Source of the DNA: Saccharina japonica
Lineage: Eukaryota; Sar; Phaeophyceae; Laminariales; Laminariaceae
NCBI GenBank assembly: GCA_008828725.1
Contig: MEHQ01000067.1
Location: 124,001-188,000 of the forward strand
Reading direction: 5' to 3'
DNA length: 64,000 nt
The position numbers were made by a program, and so were the translations under genes. The notes under the pieces are model-generated. The model was not told where the DNA came from. It worked only from the letters and a program-made list of their open reading frames with translations, and did not search any database. Every line of letters begins with the position of its first letter. Within the stretch, counting starts at the first letter, position 1. Positions 61,200-64,000 of this stretch are shown in pieces.

Positions 61200-61396
61200 T
61201 GTCGTCGGGTGGAGCAATTTACCACACGGGGGAATTAGAACTAAATAATACACGATTTGTAGCAAACCAGGCCGGTGTACAAGGCCTGGCCGTCAATTCG
61301 CTTGGAGAGCTGTCGTTCGCGAGAAACACATCGTTTGAACGGAACGCGCGTTACTGCCTACCGGGGGAGTACGGCTACGATAAAAATCTCGAAATG
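61200..61396 (+). CDS. Right-end gene, exon with last beta-helix repeats and start of Cys-rich module
   Basis: A 197-nt exon enters in phase 1 and leaves in phase 0. It encodes SSGGAIYHTGELELNNTRF, then FVANQAG and SLGELSFARNTSFERN, the final two to three coils. It then reads CLPGEYGYDKNLEM, which opens the cysteine-rich membrane-proximal part. The donor is GAAATG|GTGAGG. The phase change marks the end of the freely duplicable phase-1 region. Confidence 0.85.
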
Positions 61397-62969
61397 GTGA
61401 GGCGACTCTGTTGAGTAGAGTTTGTGGTTCAGGTCCCGGCGTCGTATTTGGGGTATAGGATACTACCGATATCAATCGTGTAGCGTAGATAAGGGGTACT
61501 AGGAACTGCAATGGTCATCCCTCCAATAGCCGGTCGACCATTCTCTAGATACAGCGAATTATCCGAACCAATGATGAAGTGTATGAGATGGTACGGGTGT
61601 TAATGTGGGCAAGTATGCAGAATGAAATTGTAGTCGGTGATCGTAGTGTTATACAACATGTTCTCCACCAACCGCAGCAGAACAGGACAGCAGCACGTCG
61701 GAGAACACACCTACATCATGTCGTGGGAACAATGGACATGGTGCTATTATAACGGCTACCCCGACCGCGTGCCGCATGGTGCATTTATCACACTACAACA
61801 GCCATACTTTCTTCGTGTGAACGATCGATGACGTAAGTGATCATATATATTTAACACAATCAACCATCCAACTTCATAAGGGGTTATGAGGGTAGCAATC
61901 GACACGCGTCGTAAAATGAAATAACGCAAATGTTTCTTTAAAAGGAAAGTCAAGGCCCGAATCCTGGCATGATACTTCTGAGTCTGGTCCAATACTAGAC
62001 TAGTACTGCGTGCGACAGAGAAGCAGCATCACCAGCAGCAGCAGAGTAGCAGAACCAGCCATTGTGATTGTATTGGAGTCAAGGATCAAATTTTGTTTCT
62101 GACCTGTATAGAGTTTTAGCATCAGGATATACAGAATAGTAGTACGCGAACGCACAAACGAATCTTGGAACTTTGCGTAGGACACACACTGCCTGACATT
62201 GGAATAGGAGTATGGTTCAACGTAGTACCGCATGAGCAGGAGCAGCAACAGCAAAGCAACAACGCAAGTCCGTGAATAGTTTCTGCCCCCCAACATTTGC
62301 ATTGTTGTTTCCCCCGCAACATTGGTTATGTTCGCCCTTCTTCTCATTCCTCCTGCCTATTAATAGTCGTACCTCAGATCCGGTCTCATAACGCATCCCC
62401 CCCCCCCCCCCTCCCCACTACGGTATGGTTAGGGTGTTTAGCACAAGCGCCATTGGTTTACTGACCTTGTTGTATTTGGCCTTGCAGTTGTTGTGGGAGT
62501 TGGCTAATACTAGTAGCTGGGGGACTAAACGCGAAGCAGTGTTGTGCACCCAACCGGTATTCGGAGCGAGTGATCTCAGAAGGATCAAGAAATAGGGTAT
62601 AACACGGTAACACATTTGAACGTACCACACGAGTTATTGTCATGAAAGTGGGTTGTTTATACGGGACATTGGCCTCTTTCGAGTATGAAGATATGTCCGA
62701 ACGTGTGTATACAGATGTTAGCGGAGACGCACACACCTTGCCGGTTAACCCGATAAGCTACCATAATGTTCACCGATCATTCTTCTGGTTGCGCCAATTT
62801 AGACGCTACTGTGTTGTAGCATACCATTAGGATCGATTCATGTACTGTCCTCTGTGCTCTGTTACGTGTATAAAGGGGTATGGAAACCAGTGCATTGGGT
62901 AACCACCAACACTATACACTGTCACCGGAGTTTCTGAGTTGGCGCATTGCCGTCCTTGCGTCCCCCCAG
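61397..62969 (+). other. Intron, 1.57 kb, with CAG-type microsatellite and poly-C
   Basis: Interrupted CAG/GCA repeats lie at about 62020-62065 and 62235-62260, and a long C tract at about 62397-62411. No exon was found. The intron ends TGCGTCCCCCCAG. Confidence 0.7.
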
Positions 62970-63273
62970 GGTGATCAGGATACCTGCCGGGCCGAAGTTG
63001 TATGTTCGCGATGCTCGGACGGGTGTGATGATGACATTCTCGAAGGTGTGACCTTTTCATCTAATAGTACGGTGCCTGCTGCAGACTGTAAAGTCCTACC
63101 GGTGGGCACCGACGCGTCAGGAGCCGGCACGACCTTGGCGACTCTCAATCTCGCCAAGGGATACTACCGCACCTCCAATGAGAGCCATATCGTTCTCATG
63201 TGCTACCAGAAGGACGCCTGTACAGGTGGCATCGACGCCGACAACTACTGTGCCGCTGGTTACAGAGGCCCCT
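62970..63273 (+). CDS. Right-end gene, cysteine-rich module exon
   Basis: A 304-nt exon, phase 0 in and phase 1 out, lies between TCCCCCCAG and CCCCT|GTAAGT. It begins GDQDTCRAEVVCSRCSDGC, contains LNLAKGYYRTSNES and CYQKDACTGG, and ends YCAAGYRGP. The LA.GYYR...C....C.GG...YC..GY.GPyC order matches the ephrin-receptor-like/GCC2-GCC3 cysteine module that follows beta-helix repeats in stramenopile surface proteins (family knowledge). The split Tyr codon (T|AC) joins to the next exon to give GPYCAVC, which strongly supports this splice. Confidence 0.88.
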
Positions 63274-63667
63274 GTAAGTGCAATGCCGAGAAGTAGTTGC
63301 ATAGGTTACAAGTGTATCATTTTATGTGAGTGCCCGCTATCAAGGAAATCTCGGTGGGACAAAAATGAACACCGGGGTGAGTGGTACTACGTCAGGTACC
63401 AACCTACGGACTTCTTCCTCTAACGCAGCCCATGATAACTGCTTAATGTACCGGTACTGGCTCTGCGTGAGCTCTTCATGCCGTGCCCAAAATTCACAAC
63501 GTTACCTGTCACCAGTAAACAGATTAACTTATACGGCTTTATGGTTTCGTCGTACACTGTTTTCATCCGACGCAAGAAGTATATGGCCTTGCGTATTTCC
63601 TCGCGCTTATACAATACTGCTGCGTGTCATTCGACGTGAACGTTTGCCCATTTTGGTACAATCGCAG
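63274..63667 (+). other. Intron, 394 nt
   Basis: It runs from GTAAGTGCAA to TACAATCGCAG. The exon frame would otherwise end at a TAG at 63295. A 141-codon frame (63326-63751) crossing it is a shadow. Confidence 0.8.
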
Positions 63668-63975
63668 ACTGTGCGGTTTGCGAGGATAACTACGCGCCGG
63701 GTGTCGCGTATAGCTGCCACAAATGCTCCGGGCCGAGCTTGGGATCTGTAGTGGGGCTTGTTCTATCGACGCTGATGGTAATCTTGGGAGGGTTGGCTGT
63801 GGCTGTAGGGTACCTTGTGGCAGTGGTGAGCGTGGATGGCAATGCCGAGGAAGAGCAAGAGGCACTTCGTGGTTGCTGGAAGCGGAGGCTCCTGTCCTGT
63901 CACAGCTTCTTGATGAAGGTGTTCCCGCTTACGTCCATGAAGGTCATCGTGGTTGTTTGGCAAATCCTTACCCAG
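63668..63975 (+). CDS. Right-end gene, membrane-spanning exon (continues off window)
   Basis: It enters in phase 1 and encodes CAVCEDNYAPG and CHKCSG, the last cysteines. A hydrophobic segment of about 30 residues follows (VVGLVLSTLMVILGGLAVAV and on to YLVAVV), a clear transmembrane helix. Next come an acidic patch (EEEQEALRG), basic residues (WKRRLLSC) and a second hydrophobic start (KVIVVVWQILTQ). The latter is typical of the multi-helix cytoplasmic side of this family. The frame remains open to the window end; a GTAAAT at 63976 may be a donor, or the exon may read on as VNVVLDTG. The protein is anchored in the plasma membrane with the beta-helix outside. Confidence 0.85.
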
Positions 63976-64000
63976 GTAAATGTGGTGCTCGACACAGGGC

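Noticed and set aside
63326-63751. 141-codon plus-strand frame across the last intron
   Set aside because: The spliced reading that gives the GPYCAVC motif and a transmembrane helix is much better supported; this frame is out of register with it.

Overview
This window looks like nuclear DNA of a multicellular stramenopile, most likely a brown alga. The reasons are GT-AG introns of 0.4 to 2 kb, abundant CTG and GTAC microsatellites, many transposons, and a gene that joins Pmp-type beta-helix repeats (GGA[ILV] and FxxN motifs) to a cysteine-rich module ending in a GYRGPYCAVC-like motif and a membrane helix. That combination is known from brown algal and other stramenopile surface proteins. The species assignment is inference. 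No rRNA, tRNA, CRISPR array or bacterial operon was seen, and most open frames here are chance.

The only clearly intact gene is at the right end on the plus strand. Seven exons (55818-55898, 56335-56412, 58447-58527, 59905-60231, 61200-61396, 62970-63273, 63668-63975) join in frame and encode a surface protein: about nine beta-helix repeats, a cysteine-rich module, a transmembrane segment, and a cytoplasmic part that runs off the window. The first three exons are single-repeat, phase 1-1 modules of 78 or 81 nt.

The rest of the window is largely the decayed relatives of that gene. Matching 81-nt phase-1 exons stand intact at 12188, 24297 and 46838. Damaged copies lie near 985, 25062, 28120, 36222, 42811/45871, 47812, 48535, 50524, 52550 and 52990. 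Blocks of former intron sequence recur in the same order around them: T/U blocks (1.6-2.6, 9.1-10.0, 30.6-32.2 kb), S blocks (1.2-1.5, 12.4-13.7 plus 23.6-24.0, 36.4-37.9 kb) and D blocks (8.4-9.0, 24.9-30.5, 33.7-36.3, 48.4-52.1, 53.1-55.8 kb). The locus is therefore an old tandem and segmental expansion of a repeat-exon gene.

Mobile and satellite DNA has broken this array up. A 213-bp satellite with a three-monomer higher-order period (3.1-6.6 kb) carries an 0.83-kb element with terminal inverted repeats. A 9.9-kb insertion (13.66-23.60 kb) holds two head-to-tail LINE copies on the minus strand, a 1,023-bp TIR element inside one of them, and a 61-bp minisatellite. A 4.6-kb CTG/GTAC-rich insertion with GC islands lies at 37.9-42.5 kb. 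A 3.0-kb TIR element (42824-45870) carries unrecognised minus-strand coding sequence and a nested 579-bp fold-back element. A 731-bp TIR element sits in an intron of the live gene (57207-57937). Several edges are fixed by uninterrupted paralogous copies elsewhere in the window.

All homology was judged by eye. Splice sites are predictions without RNA evidence.
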